Shown here: positions 36,116 through 45,600 of the stretch, in pieces
How the letters are laid out: every line of letters starts with the position of its first letter
Position numbering within the stretch: the stretch's first letter is position 1
Origin: Pandoraea bronchicola
Lineage (GTDB): Bacteria > Pseudomonadota > Gammaproteobacteria > Burkholderiales > Burkholderiaceae
NCBI RefSeq assembly: GCF_902459805.1
Contig: NZ_CABPST010000014.1
Coordinates: 62,001 to 126,000, forward strand
DNA length: 64,000 bases
Direction: 5' to 3'
Made by a program: the position numbers and the translations under genes
Notes under the pieces: model-generated
What the model was told of the DNA's origin: nothing
Database searches by the model: none
The model's input: only the letters and a program-made list of their open reading frames with translations

Positions 36116-36844
36116 TCAAACGTGGGACGGGGCCTCGTGGGCGAGCGACCACGCGATGCATGCGCGGGCGAGCGCTGCGGAGGCGTCCAGACCGAAGCGC
36201 GCCAGCGGGGTTTCGCATGTGGCGAGAGCCACCGGGATTTCCGTGCAACCGAGAATGACACGTTGTGCGCCGGCAGCGAGCAGTGGCTCCATCGCCATGG
36301 CGAGCGCTTCGCCACCGCGACGAGCGTCGCCGGCCTTCGTGAGCCGGATCCCCTCGTTCACGAGCGCCTGGTGCGCGAGCGGTTCGGCCGCCTGAACAAA
36401 ACGGTAGCCCAGGGCTTCGAGTCGCGGCCGGTAGACGTTGGCGTGGTGCGTGCCTTCGGTGGCCATCAGGCCGATGAGCGCCCCGGGGGCGACGCAGGTG
36501 GACAACTCGCCGGCGACCGCCTCGACCACATCGAGCACCGGCAGCCGGGTGCGGTGACGCAGCGCGTCGAGCCAGGCGTGGGCGGTGTTGCAGGCAATGG
36601 CAATGCAGCCAACGCCGGATTGTTCGAGCGCGTGCACGCCGTCGAGCATGCCGTCGAGCGGGGAGGCACCATCGCGCAGCAGGGCTTCGGTGCGATCGGG
36701 AATCTGGGGAACCGAGTACAGAATGAACGGGATGTGATCCTGATCGCGGTTGGCCTGATGTTGATCGACGATCTTGCGGCAAAGATCGATGCCGGCGGCG
36801 GGGCCCATGCCGCCGAGGATGCCGAGCGTGGCGTGCGAGTTCAT
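36116..36844 (-). CDS. Aspartate/glutamate racemase family protein
   Basis: A 242-residue cofactor-independent amino acid racemase. It starts with LGILGGMGPAAGIDLCRKIV. The two catalytic cysteines are Cys85 (IACNTAHAW) and Cys200 (LGCTEIPVAL), both present. The family interconverts L- and D-aspartate or glutamate. It follows a GltI-type binding protein and a DadA-like oxidase on the same strand, which fits use of acidic D-amino acids. It is most like the YgeA/RacX broad-specificity group, an inference from overall pattern. Confidence 0.88.
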   Translation of the reverse strand: MNSHATLGILGGMGPAAGIDLCRKIVDQHQANRDQDHIPFILYSVPQIPDRTEALLRDGASPLDGMLDGVHALEQSGVGCIAIACNTAHAWLDALRHRTRLPVLDVVEAVAGELSTCVAPGALIGLMATEGTHHANVYRPRLEALGYRFVQAAEPLAHQALVNEGIRLTKAGDARRGGEALAMAMEPLLAAGAQRVILGCTEIPVALATCETPLARFGLDASAALARACIAWSLAHEAPSHV

Positions 36845-36888
36845 GATGATGGCAATCAGGGGGACAGCGGAAAACCGGGTCGCGAGCG

Positions 36889-36912
36889 GTGCGGGGACCG
36901 AAGCCCCCGCAC
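36889..36912 (-). other. Hairpin between gltI-like gene and racemase
   Basis: GTGCGGGG (36889-36896) pairs with CCCCGCAC (36905-36912) around an 8-base loop. No T-tract follows on the minus strand. It may lower expression of the racemase gene relative to the binding-protein gene. Confidence 0.4.
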
Positions 36913-36931
36913 AACGAACGGTCCGTCAGGA

Positions 36932-37834
36932 TCAGTCGTAAGCCTTGGTGATCGGATCCTTGAACATGGCGCGCATTTCAGGCGTCATCGGGTAGTTCAT
37001 GTTTTGGTTCTTCGGCGGAACCGGTTGCGTGAACCACTTGTTGTACAGCTTCTCCATTTCGCCGGATTTTTCCATGTCGGCGATGACCGTGTTCACGACC
37101 TTGGTGAACGCCGGGTCATCCTTACGCAGCATGCACGCATAGTTTTCGAACTGGAGGTTCGGGCCGACGACTTCATAGCCCTTGGCTTCATCGGCCGGCA
37201 GTGCGGCGCGCTGACCGTACAGCAGCGGCTCGTCCATCACGAAGGCCACGGCACGGCCTTGTTTGACGGTCAGGAAGCCATCCGAGTGTTCCTTCGTCTG
37301 GATCAGGTTGAAGCCGATCTCACCCTTCTTGCCCGACAGAATGCGGTCGGCCGTCGTGCCGGCGGTCGTCGCGATGGTCTTGCCCTTCAGGCTGTTCAGG
37401 TCGGTGATGCCCGAGCCCGACTTGGCGATCATCTTGATCGAGTACAGGAAGATGTTGTGCGAGAAGCCCACTTGCTTCGCACGCTCGAACGTGTGCGTGG
37501 TCGAGCCGCACTCCAGATCGATCGTGCCGTTCTGCATCAGCGCGATACGGTTCTGCGACGTGATCGGCGTTTCCGTCACTTTCAGGTTCGGCAGATTCAG
37601 GTCTTTCTTGACGGCGTCAACGATCTTGAGCGCGATTTCCTGCGAGTAGCCGATCGTCTTGCCGGCGTTGTCCGTGTACGAGAACGGAATCGACGACTCG
37701 CGCACCCCGAGAGCGATCACGCCGGTGTCCTTGATCTTCTTGAGCGTGCCCGTCAGTTCCTGTGCACTCGCGGTGTGCGCGAACAGGGCGGCAGCAGCGC
37801 TGACGAGCAGCAGGGGAGCAAACAGCTTCTTCAT
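36932..37834 (-). CDS. gltI: Glutamate/aspartate ABC transporter binding protein (GltI-like)
   Basis: A 300-residue periplasmic solute-binding protein. The signal peptide MKKLFAPLLLVSAAAALFAH ends at ASA-QE (residue 24). The mature protein has family 3 hallmarks: GVIALGVRESSIPFSYTD and GYSQEIALKIVDAVKK, then LECGSTTHTFERAKQVGFS and a C-terminal NYPMTPEMRAMFKDP. These match GltI for glutamate/aspartate. The permease and ATPase genes gltJKL are not adjacent, so it must work with distant partners or supply a variant specificity. It lies between a DadA-like oxidase and a racemase. Confidence 0.9.
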   Translation of the reverse strand: MKKLFAPLLLVSAAAALFAHTASAQELTGTLKKIKDTGVIALGVRESSIPFSYTDNAGKTIGYSQEIALKIVDAVKKDLNLPNLKVTETPITSQNRIALMQNGTIDLECGSTTHTFERAKQVGFSHNIFLYSIKMIAKSGSGITDLNSLKGKTIATTAGTTADRILSGKKGEIGFNLIQTKEHSDGFLTVKQGRAVAFVMDEPLLYGQRAALPADEAKGYEVVGPNLQFENYACMLRKDDPAFTKVVNTVIADMEKSGEMEKLYNKWFTQPVPPKNQNMNYPMTPEMRAMFKDPITKAYD

Positions 37835-38032
37835 GGTCTCTGTCCTATCGGAAGTGGTGGCACGGTGGTCCGCGCCGTTGGAATGTCAAACGCCAAAAAC
37901 ACTGATACAACCTGACACGTGCTCCCGACGATCCCCGTGGGAGTGATGCCCTGAAATCCCGCGTCCTGCCTCGTCCTGCCTGATCGTCAAGGCATTCGAC
38001 CCGGCGGGTCCGCTATGGTCGGCCACCGGGGT

Positions 38033-39289
38033 TCACCCGGCCAGCCGGGCAAACCCTGCCAGATCGACCGCGGGACGCTTGCCGTCGATGGCGTCGGCAA
38101 TCACGCGCGCCGCGCCCATCGACAAAGTGAAACCCAATCCGCCGTGGCCGACGTTCAGCCACAGATTGCCCAGCTTGTCTGCGCGTCCGAGGATCGGACG
38201 GCCGTGCGGCGTAGCCGGGCGCATGCCGGTCCACTCCAGCGGGGCATGTGCGCCACTCAGTGCGGGGAACAACCCCGCCGAGAGGGTGCGCAGTGCGTCG
38301 ATACGATGCGCGGCGATGCGATAGTCGTAACCCACCAGATCGGCAATGCCTGCCACGCGCAGATGCTCGCCGAGGCTGGCGTAGACGACCTTGTTGTCGG
38401 CGTCCGTCACTGACACTTGCGGTCGTGCGTCGACCGGGGCGTCGCGATACGTCAGGCTGTATCCCTTGAGCGGATACAGCGACACCGGCTCGCCGACCGT
38501 GCGCAGCAGCGGCATGGCCGCCAGCCCGTTGGCAACGACAACGGCATCGACCGTCACATCGCCCGTGCGGGTGCGAATCGCCTGCACGGCGCCGCCACGC
38601 ACCTCGAATCCGGTCACTTCCCGGTCAAACAAGAGCGTGCCGCCGGGGTGCGCGCCGACAAGCCGCGCCAGTTCCTTGCACAGCAACTGGCAATCGCCGG
38701 TGCCTTCGCCCGGCGTGTGAATGCCGCCCGCCAACTCGCCTGCGATCTTGCCCAGTGCGGGCTCCAGGGTCGCGCATGTCGTGGCGTCGACACGCCGTTG
38801 CGTGTAACCGAGACCGTTGGCCAGTTCCAGTGAGCGCTCGGCGGCGGCAAGTTTGGATGCATCGCGATACACCACGAGCTTGCCGCTCAGGCGGTAGTCG
38901 AACGACACCGATTCCTTCGCCAGAAATTCCAGCATCACCTCGCGGCTATGCAGGCCAAGCGAGAGCAGGCGCAACGTGGAGCTGGCGTTGGCCTGCGCGT
39001 TGCAGTGTTTGACGAACTCGATCGACCAGCGCCAGAAGTCCGGATCGAACGACGGTTTGATGCGTAGCGGCCCTGTGCGCGAGAACAGCAGCGAGGGCAG
39101 TTGCGAGAGTACGCCCGGCGCGGCGAGCGGCGACACATAGCCGTAGCTCAACTGGCCGCCGTTGGCGAAACTCGTGCCAAGACCCGGACCGTGTCCGGCG
39201 TCGATGACGGTGACCTCGTGGCCGGCGCGAAGCAACTGATACGCGCTGGCGAGGCCGACGATGCCCGCCCCGATGACTCCAATATGCAT
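38033..39289 (-). CDS. dadA: D-amino acid dehydrogenase (DadA-like FAD oxidoreductase)
   Basis: A 418-residue FAD-dependent enzyme that deaminates D-amino acids to 2-oxo acids at the inner membrane. The N-terminal Rossmann motif is GVIGAGIVGLASAYQLLRAG. SFANGGQLSYGYVSPLAAPG and the C-terminal WTGMRPATPHGRPILG and NLWLNVGHGGLGFTLSMGAA are DadA-type. The ATG at 39289 puts the GxGxxG at the very start; the frame extends to 39304. It is divergent from a LysR gene and upstream of gltI and the racemase. Because of this context the preferred substrate may be acidic rather than alanine. Confidence 0.85.
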   Translation of the reverse strand: MHIGVIGAGIVGLASAYQLLRAGHEVTVIDAGHGPGLGTSFANGGQLSYGYVSPLAAPGVLSQLPSLLFSRTGPLRIKPSFDPDFWRWSIEFVKHCNAQANASSTLRLLSLGLHSREVMLEFLAKESVSFDYRLSGKLVVYRDASKLAAAERSLELANGLGYTQRRVDATTCATLEPALGKIAGELAGGIHTPGEGTGDCQLLCKELARLVGAHPGGTLLFDREVTGFEVRGGAVQAIRTRTGDVTVDAVVVANGLAAMPLLRTVGEPVSLYPLKGYSLTYRDAPVDARPQVSVTDADNKVVYASLGEHLRVAGIADLVGYDYRIAAHRIDALRTLSAGLFPALSGAHAPLEWTGMRPATPHGRPILGRADKLGNLWLNVGHGGLGFTLSMGAARVIADAIDGKRPAVDLAGFARLAG

Positions 39290-39510
39290 GACGATGAATA
39301 ACAACGAAAAACGCTAAAGAATGCAAGGCGGGAAAATATTCCGGGCGGGAGGACGGGGGCCTCGCGGCGGCTTTCTACACAACCTTTGCTACGCAGTGTA
39401 GAGCGAGAAAATTCGGTAACCTATGCGGATTTGAGGCAGCATATGTCTTTTGGCTATAGGGTCGGCCTCGCTGCCGATCAGGTGTCTGGAACAGGGGGAC
39501 GACGTCGGGC

Positions 39511-40470
39511 ATGAAATTGCGGCATATCGAGACGTTTCGCGCGGTGGTGTTGACCGGATCGGCCAGCGGCGCGGCGCAATTGCTGAACGTATCGCAACCC
39601 GTCGTCTCGCGCGTGCTGCAACACGCCGAGCAGCAACTGGGCTTCAAGTTGTTCGACCGGATCAAGGGCCGGCTCGTGCCGACAGCCGAAGCCCGCCGTC
39701 TGTATCCCGATGTCGAGCGCATCTTCAGCGATCTTGAACGGCTGCGCACCACCTCGCGCAATTTGCGCCAGCATGGTGTGGGCCATCTGCGCATTGCGGC
39801 AACGCCGAGTCTTGCACAGAGCCTCTTGCCCGCCGCCATCGAGCGCATGCGTCGCGCGCATCCGGACGTCGTCTTCGAGCTGATCACCCATCACACGACC
39901 GAGACGATTACCGCGATCCTCACGTCGTCGGTCGACGTCGGCATCGTCTCGGCGCCGCCGATGGCGGCGGGCATCGTGAGCCGTCCGGTGGCGCAGGGGC
40001 ATATCGTGCTGGCCGTGCCGGCGTCATGGCCGAAGCTCTCCCGCCGGGGCCCGGCAAGTGCCGATGCGCTCGCCGGGCGCGATCTCATCAAGCTGCACGA
40101 CGACACGCCGCTTGGCGCGCTGATCAACGAGCGTCTGGATCAGACAGCGTTATTGCAGGATGCCGAACTGATGGTGCAGACGTATTCCCTTGCGGCGGCG
40201 CTCGTCGAACATGGTCTGGGCTATGCGCTGCTCGACCAGTTCACGGCAGCGAGTGCGCATGTGCAGACGCAGCGACTCTACCGGGTAGCCCCGGCCATCG
40301 AATTTCCGGTCGAGATGCTGCGCCCCGCGCACCAGCCGGAATCGGTGCTGGCGGACACACTGCGGCGGCATCTGTCGGATGTCGCGAGCGAACTCAGCGA
40401 GCGGGCCGAGGCGTTGTGCGAGGGGAGAGAGATCGTTCTGACCCCGGGCGAGGGGGACGACGAGGCATGA
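39511..40470 (+). CDS. LysR-family regulator, divergent from dadA-gltI-racemase
   Basis: A 319-residue LysR-type regulator. The helix-turn-helix is ASGAAQLLNVSQPVVSRVLQ (about residues 18-37). The substrate-binding domain includes GHLRIAATPSLAQSLLPAAI and VDVGIVSAPP. It resembles regulators of the NocR/OccR and ArgP-like type in pattern. The ATG at 39511 is the first in frame and suits the family. The 221-base gap to dadA holds the shared promoter region. Control of the dadA-gltI-racemase group is inferred from the divergent layout. Confidence 0.88.
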   Translation: MKLRHIETFRAVVLTGSASGAAQLLNVSQPVVSRVLQHAEQQLGFKLFDRIKGRLVPTAEARRLYPDVERIFSDLERLRTTSRNLRQHGVGHLRIAATPSLAQSLLPAAIERMRRAHPDVVFELITHHTTETITAILTSSVDVGIVSAPPMAAGIVSRPVAQGHIVLAVPASWPKLSRRGPASADALAGRDLIKLHDDTPLGALINERLDQTALLQDAELMVQTYSLAAALVEHGLGYALLDQFTAASAHVQTQRLYRVAPAIEFPVEMLRPAHQPESVLADTLRRHLSDVASELSERAEALCEGREIVLTPGEGDDEA

Positions 40471-40485
40471 GTCTGCCGGGCGGGC

Positions 40486-41097
40486 TCAGCGGCAGCTCGG
40501 CTCGCTTTTCACTTCAAAGTAGGTAAACGGCTGCGCCTGGAGCTTGTCGGCGAGCGAAGGATAGTTCGCCTGCACAAAGCGCCGGGCGCCCGCCATGTCG
40601 AATTCGGTGCGCAGCCAGATCTTGCCGTCGTGGCTATCGAGCATCAGCGTACCCGCGTAGATCACGTCACCGCGGCGGACCTGAACCGTCGGCACCTTGC
40701 GACCCTTGCAGTAGCGGAAGCGATAGCTGTTGTCGGCCGGGATGAATTCCATCGGTCCGAAGCGCTCGTTGCGCATGAGCGGCGAGACGCGCATGGCCAC
40801 GAAGCCGCGTGTGGGCGGATTGCTGTTCAGGGTGCGCGTGACCTTGCCGCCGACGATGCCGTTGACCGTCTGAGAGAAGTCCGAGTAGTTCCACGGACCC
40901 CACGTGCTCTGCAGCGGCGTGTCGAGGCCGACGATGACGATGGCGTATTCGTCGAGGGTGTCTTCGGTGAGGGCGGGGTTGGGCGGTACGCCCTTCGTGC
41001 TGCAGGCCGCGAGCCAGCCGACGGCCAGGGCCGTCAGCGCCGAGCGCCGCGCGAGACATGCGACTGGAGAGAACCACAGGGTAAGCGGTGACCTCAT
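40486..41097 (-). CDS. Putative lipoprotein of unknown function
   Basis: A 203-residue protein with a long signal sequence and a lipobox-like LAAC (cysteine at residue 32). The mature part has AIVIVGLDTPLQSTWGPWNY, LNSNPPTRGFVAMRVSP and FIPADNSYRFRYCKGRKV, then GDVIYAGTLML and QANYPSLADKLQAQPFTYFE. It looks like one compact beta-rich domain with two later cysteines. I do not recognise a family with confidence. It is convergent with the LysR gene (15 bases apart) and 55 bases downstream of dbpA on the same strand. Confidence 0.75.
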   Translation of the reverse strand: MRSPLTLWFSPVACLARRSALTALAVGWLAACSTKGVPPNPALTEDTLDEYAIVIVGLDTPLQSTWGPWNYSDFSQTVNGIVGGKVTRTLNSNPPTRGFVAMRVSPLMRNERFGPMEFIPADNSYRFRYCKGRKVPTVQVRRGDVIYAGTLMLDSHDGKIWLRTEFDMAGARRFVQANYPSLADKLQAQPFTYFEVKSEPSCR

Positions 41098-41152
41098 TGC
41101 AGCCTCCTTGTCGCGTGCAGCGCTCAGGGGACGGTCCGGATGATGGCGGACG

Positions 41153-42565
41153 TTAATCCTGCAGGAATCTTACCTTGACCTTGCGGCCCTTGACGCGGCC
41201 ATCCGCCAGCTTGCGCAGTGCCGTCGGCGCGATGTCGCGATCCACAGCAATATACGTGAAGTTCTCCAGCACGTTGATCTTGCCGATCTGGGTGGCGGCA
41301 AAACCGGCTTCCCCGGTGAGTGCGCCGAGCACGTCGCCCGGACGGATCTTGTCCTTCTTGCCGCCCAGCATCTGGAGCGTGACCATTGGCGGCAGCAGGT
41401 GCCCGTTGCCCGAGGGGGTGAGTTCGGAGAGCTTGTGCCACGGCACTTCGTGACCTAGCGCGGCCTCGATGTTGCCCACGCGGCCCATCTCGTTCATGCT
41501 CGCCAGACTGAACGCCCAGCCGTCTTCGTCGGCGCGGCCCGTGCGGCCGATGCGGTGGACATACACCTCGGGGTCAGGCGTTACGTCGACGTTGATCACC
41601 GCTTCGAGCTGCGCGATGTCCAGCCCGCGCGCGGCCACATCGGTGGCCACCAGCACGGAGCAACTGCGGTTGGCGAACTGGATCAGGACCAGATCGCGCT
41701 CGCGCTGCTCGAGATCACCGTGCAGCATCAGGGCGTGAAAGCCCTCGGCGCGCAGCACGTCGGTCAGGTCGCGGCATTGCGCCCGGGTATTGCAGAACGC
41801 GATGGTGCTGACCGGCCGGAAGTGATCGAGCAGTTGACCCACGGCGTGCAGGCGTTCGTTCTCGCTCACTTCATAAAAGCGCTGGCGAATCTTGCTGGCG
41901 TCGTGCTTTTCTTCCAGACGAATCTCACGCGGCGTGCGCAGCAGGCGCTGTGCGAGCTTGCCGATGCCCTCCGGATAGGTGGCGGAGAAGAGCAGCGTCT
42001 GGCGCGAGGCGGGCGTTTGACGGGCGACCGTGGCGATGTCGTCGAAAAAGCCCATGTCGAGCATGCGATCGGCTTCATCGAGCACCAGCGTCTTGACGTT
42101 GGCGAGCGAGAGCGTGCCGCGGTCCAGGTGGTCCATGATGCGTCCCGGCGTGCCGACGATCACGTGTGCGCCGTGGGCGAGGCTTTCCGCCTGCGGGCGC
42201 AGGGGCGAGCCGCCGCACAGCGTGAGCACCTTGATATTGTCTTCGGCGCGCGCGATGCGCCGGACTTCCTGCGCGACTTGTTCGGCAAGTTCGCGGGTGG
42301 GGCAGAGGACGGCGGCCTGAACCGCGAAATCGCGGGCATCGACACGCTGGAGCACGCCGAGCGAGAAGGCGGCGGTCTTGCCGCTGCCGGTCTTGGCCTG
42401 CGCGATGATGTCGTGACCGGCGAGGATGTCGGGCAAGGACGCCTGCTGGATGGGCGTCATCGAGACGTAACCGAGCCGTGCCAGGTTCTCCTGCATGGCG
42501 GGCGTGAGCGGCAGGCTCGAGAAGGGGGCGCTGTCGTTGCGCGATTCGGTGGCTTTTGAGTTCAT
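41153..42565 (-). CDS. dbpA: ATP-dependent RNA helicase DbpA (DEAD-box)
   Basis: A 470-residue DEAD-box helicase that acts on 23S rRNA during large-subunit assembly. Motifs occur in order: AKTGSGKTAAF (Walker A), PTRELA, TPGRIMDHL, DEAD in LDEADRMLDMGF, SAT in LFSATYP, ATDVAARGLDI and HRIGRTGRA. The C-terminal 75 residues (IRPGDVLGALTGEAG, then INVLENFTYIAVDR) form the DbpA RNA-binding domain that targets 23S helix 92. The ATG at 42565 is preferred over the TTG two codons upstream. It is divergent from the NAD-GDH gene. Confidence 0.93.
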   Translation of the reverse strand: MNSKATESRNDSAPFSSLPLTPAMQENLARLGYVSMTPIQQASLPDILAGHDIIAQAKTGSGKTAAFSLGVLQRVDARDFAVQAAVLCPTRELAEQVAQEVRRIARAEDNIKVLTLCGGSPLRPQAESLAHGAHVIVGTPGRIMDHLDRGTLSLANVKTLVLDEADRMLDMGFFDDIATVARQTPASRQTLLFSATYPEGIGKLAQRLLRTPREIRLEEKHDASKIRQRFYEVSENERLHAVGQLLDHFRPVSTIAFCNTRAQCRDLTDVLRAEGFHALMLHGDLEQRERDLVLIQFANRSCSVLVATDVAARGLDIAQLEAVINVDVTPDPEVYVHRIGRTGRADEDGWAFSLASMNEMGRVGNIEAALGHEVPWHKLSELTPSGNGHLLPPMVTLQMLGGKKDKIRPGDVLGALTGEAGFAATQIGKINVLENFTYIAVDRDIAPTALRKLADGRVKGRKVKVRFLQD

Positions 42566-42694
42566 GCGCAATTATACCGGTCGGGTCGGGCCAGTTGCCG
42601 CCGCGTCAGGGTTCGCGCCGTTGCCAGCCCGGGGCCGCCGGGCGTAGCATGGCTTTGCCTGTCGATGTCTCGTCCATTCCAGCTGAGGTTGCCC

Positions 42695-45600
42695 ATGCCC
42701 GCGAATCCGGAAGAGAAAGTCCGCCAGCACATGGCGGAAGTCGTCACGATGGCCCGGGAGCGCGCGCCAGAGCTGGCTGCGCTGTTCGAGCCCTTCGTGC
42801 GGCATTACTACGGTCTGGCCGATGCCGATGACGTTGTTTCGCGCAGTATCGCCGATCTTTATGGCGCGGCGATGGCGCACTGGCAACTTGGCCAGAAGTT
42901 CGTCTCCGGCGAGCCGCGCATTCGCATCTATAACCCCACACTCGATCAGCACGGCTGGCATTGCAGTCATACCGTCATCGAGATCGTCAACGACGACATG
43001 CCGTTTCTCGTCGATTCGGTGACGATGGAAATCAACCGGCAAGGGCTGGCCCTGCATTCCGCCTTCCATCCGGTCTACCGCATCAAGCGCGATGCGGCGG
43101 GCAGGCGTCTTGCCGTAGCGCCGGGGGGCGGCCTCGTGCGACCGGCGCCTTCGGACGAGGGGGCTGCGCCGAATGCCGGGAGCGACGTGGGGGCGCTACT
43201 GGCGTCCGGGACGGCCAGCGCGGCCGGTGAGGCGGGGGCGGGCGCACAGAACGGCGGCGGCAGTATCGCTGACGGCTGCCGTTTCGAATCGTATATCCAC
43301 ATCGAAGTCGACCGTTTTTCCGAGCCCGAGCGCATTCAGGCGCTGGCGGACGGTCTGCAGCGCGTGCTTGGCGATGTACGGGCCGCTGTCGAGGACTGGC
43401 GTGCGATGCAGGTGGCCGCTCACGCGGCGATCGAAGCGCTCGCGCAACGCGCCGCGCAGAAGGGCGTGAGCCCGCAGGATAGGGCGGAGATCGACGAGGC
43501 GCAGGCATTTCTCGACTGGTTGCTTGCCCGTCACTTCACGTTCCTCGGCTATCGCGACTATGAACTGGTCGAGCGCGATGGCGAGCATTACCTGCAAGGC
43601 GTGGTGGGCACCGGTCTGGGCGTGCTTCGCGAGGCTCGCCGCGATGCCGGCACACCCGACATCACCCGGCTGTCGCCCGGCGCCATCCGCATCGTTCAGG
43701 AGCGTGCGCCGATCTTTCTGACGAAGGCGAATTCGCGGGCCAGTGTGCATCGTCCCGGCTATCTCGATTACGTGGGCGTCAAGCGCTTCGACGCGCAGGG
43801 GCGGGTGTGCGGTGAGCGTCGCTTCCTGGGGCTCTACACATCGACCGTGTATATGGTGCCGGCCGACGAAATACCGCTCGTGCGACGCAAGGTCGCCGAG
43901 GTGATCGGGCGCACCGGCTTCCTGCCGAACGGGCATCTCGCCAAGACGCTTGCCACGATCCTCGAACAATATCCTCGCGACGAACTCTTTCAGATCGATG
44001 TCGATCCCCTGGCCGACATCGCGCTGGGCATTCTGCGATTGCAGGAGCGCCAGCGCACGCGCCTGTTCGTGCGACGCGACCGTTTCGAGCGCTTCGTGTC
44101 GTGTCTGGTGTTCGTGCCGCGCGAGAAGTTCAATACGGATCTGCGCGTGCGCGTGCAGAACCTGTTGCTCTCGGCTTACCACGGCACGGGCGTGGAGTTC
44201 ACGCCGCAGCTCTCAGAGTCGATGCTCGCGCGCATTCACATTACCGTGCGCACCGAGCCGGGACATGTGCCGGACGTCGATGTCAACGAGCTCGAAGCAC
44301 GCATTGTCGAGACGACCCGCCGCTGGCAGGACGATTTGTCTGACGCATTGCGCGAACAACTGGGCGAAGAGCGCGGCACGCGCGCACTGCGACGGTATAT
44401 GCAGGCGTTTCCCGCCGGGTACCGCGAGGACTACGCCGCGCGCGTGGCGGTGCGCGACGTCGAGCTGATCGAGCCGCTGCTCAATGCTGCGCCGGCAGCG
44501 CAAGCCGGTGCCGCTGGTGCCGCTGGTGCCGCTGGCGCAACGCCGCTGGCCATGCAGCTCTATCGGCCGCTGGAGGCCCCGTCCGGTACGTTGCGCTTCA
44601 AGATCTATCAGGCGGGGGAACCCATCGCGCTCTCGCGCAGCCTGCCGATGCTCGAGCACCTCGGGGTGCGGGTGAACGACGAGCGTCCCTATCGGATCGA
44701 GCCGGCCGATACGGGGGCCGTCTGGATGCATGACTTCGGCATGACGAGTCTGGACGGTGCGGATGTCGATCTGGAGCACGCCCGCGCGCGCTTCGAAGAC
44801 GCTTTTGCGCGTATCTGGGCGGGCGATGTCGAGAACGATGATCTCAACCGTCTGGTGTTGCAAGCCGGGCTGACGTGGCGAGAAGTGCGCATTCTGCGCG
44901 CCTACGCGAAGTACATCCGTCAGGTCGGTTCGACATTCAGCAATGCTTACATCGAGAGTGCGCTGACCGGGAATCCGTCGATTGCGGGCATGCTCGTGCG
45001 CCTCTTCCTTGCCCGCTTCGATCCGGCGCTGAGTGAGCAGACTCGCACATCGCAGGCGGAGCGGCTGCGTGCGCAGATTCACGCGGCGCTCGAAGACGTT
45101 CCCAATCTCGACGAGGACCGTATTCTGCGCCAATTCCTTGGCGTGCTCGAAGCGACGTTGCGCACCAATTACTTCCAGACGGGCAAGGATGGTGTGACGC
45201 AAAAAACCTACCTGTCGTTCAAGTTCGATCCCTCGAAGGTGCCGGGCTTGCCCGAGCCGAAGCCGATGTTCGAGATCTGGGTGTATTCGCCGCGCGTGGA
45301 GGGCGTGCATTTGCGTGGCGGACGCGTGGCGCGTGGCGGCCTGCGCTGGTCGGATCGTCGCGAAGATTTCCGTACCGAGGTGTTGGGCCTGGTCAAGGCA
45401 CAGATGGTGAAGAACACTGTCATCGTGCCGGTCGGCTCGAAGGGCGGCTTCGTGGTGAAGCAGCCGCCATCGCCGGGGGATCGGGACGCTTATCTGGCCG
45501 AGGGCGTGGCGTGTTACCAGACGTTCCTGCGCGGCCTGCTGGATTTGACCGACAACTATGTCGACGGCCAACTGGTGCCGCCGCCGCAAACTGTGCGTAT

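Noticed and set aside
36122-37915. 597-codon plus-strand frame
   Set aside because: Antisense to the racemase and gltI genes, both with intact catalytic or signal motifs.
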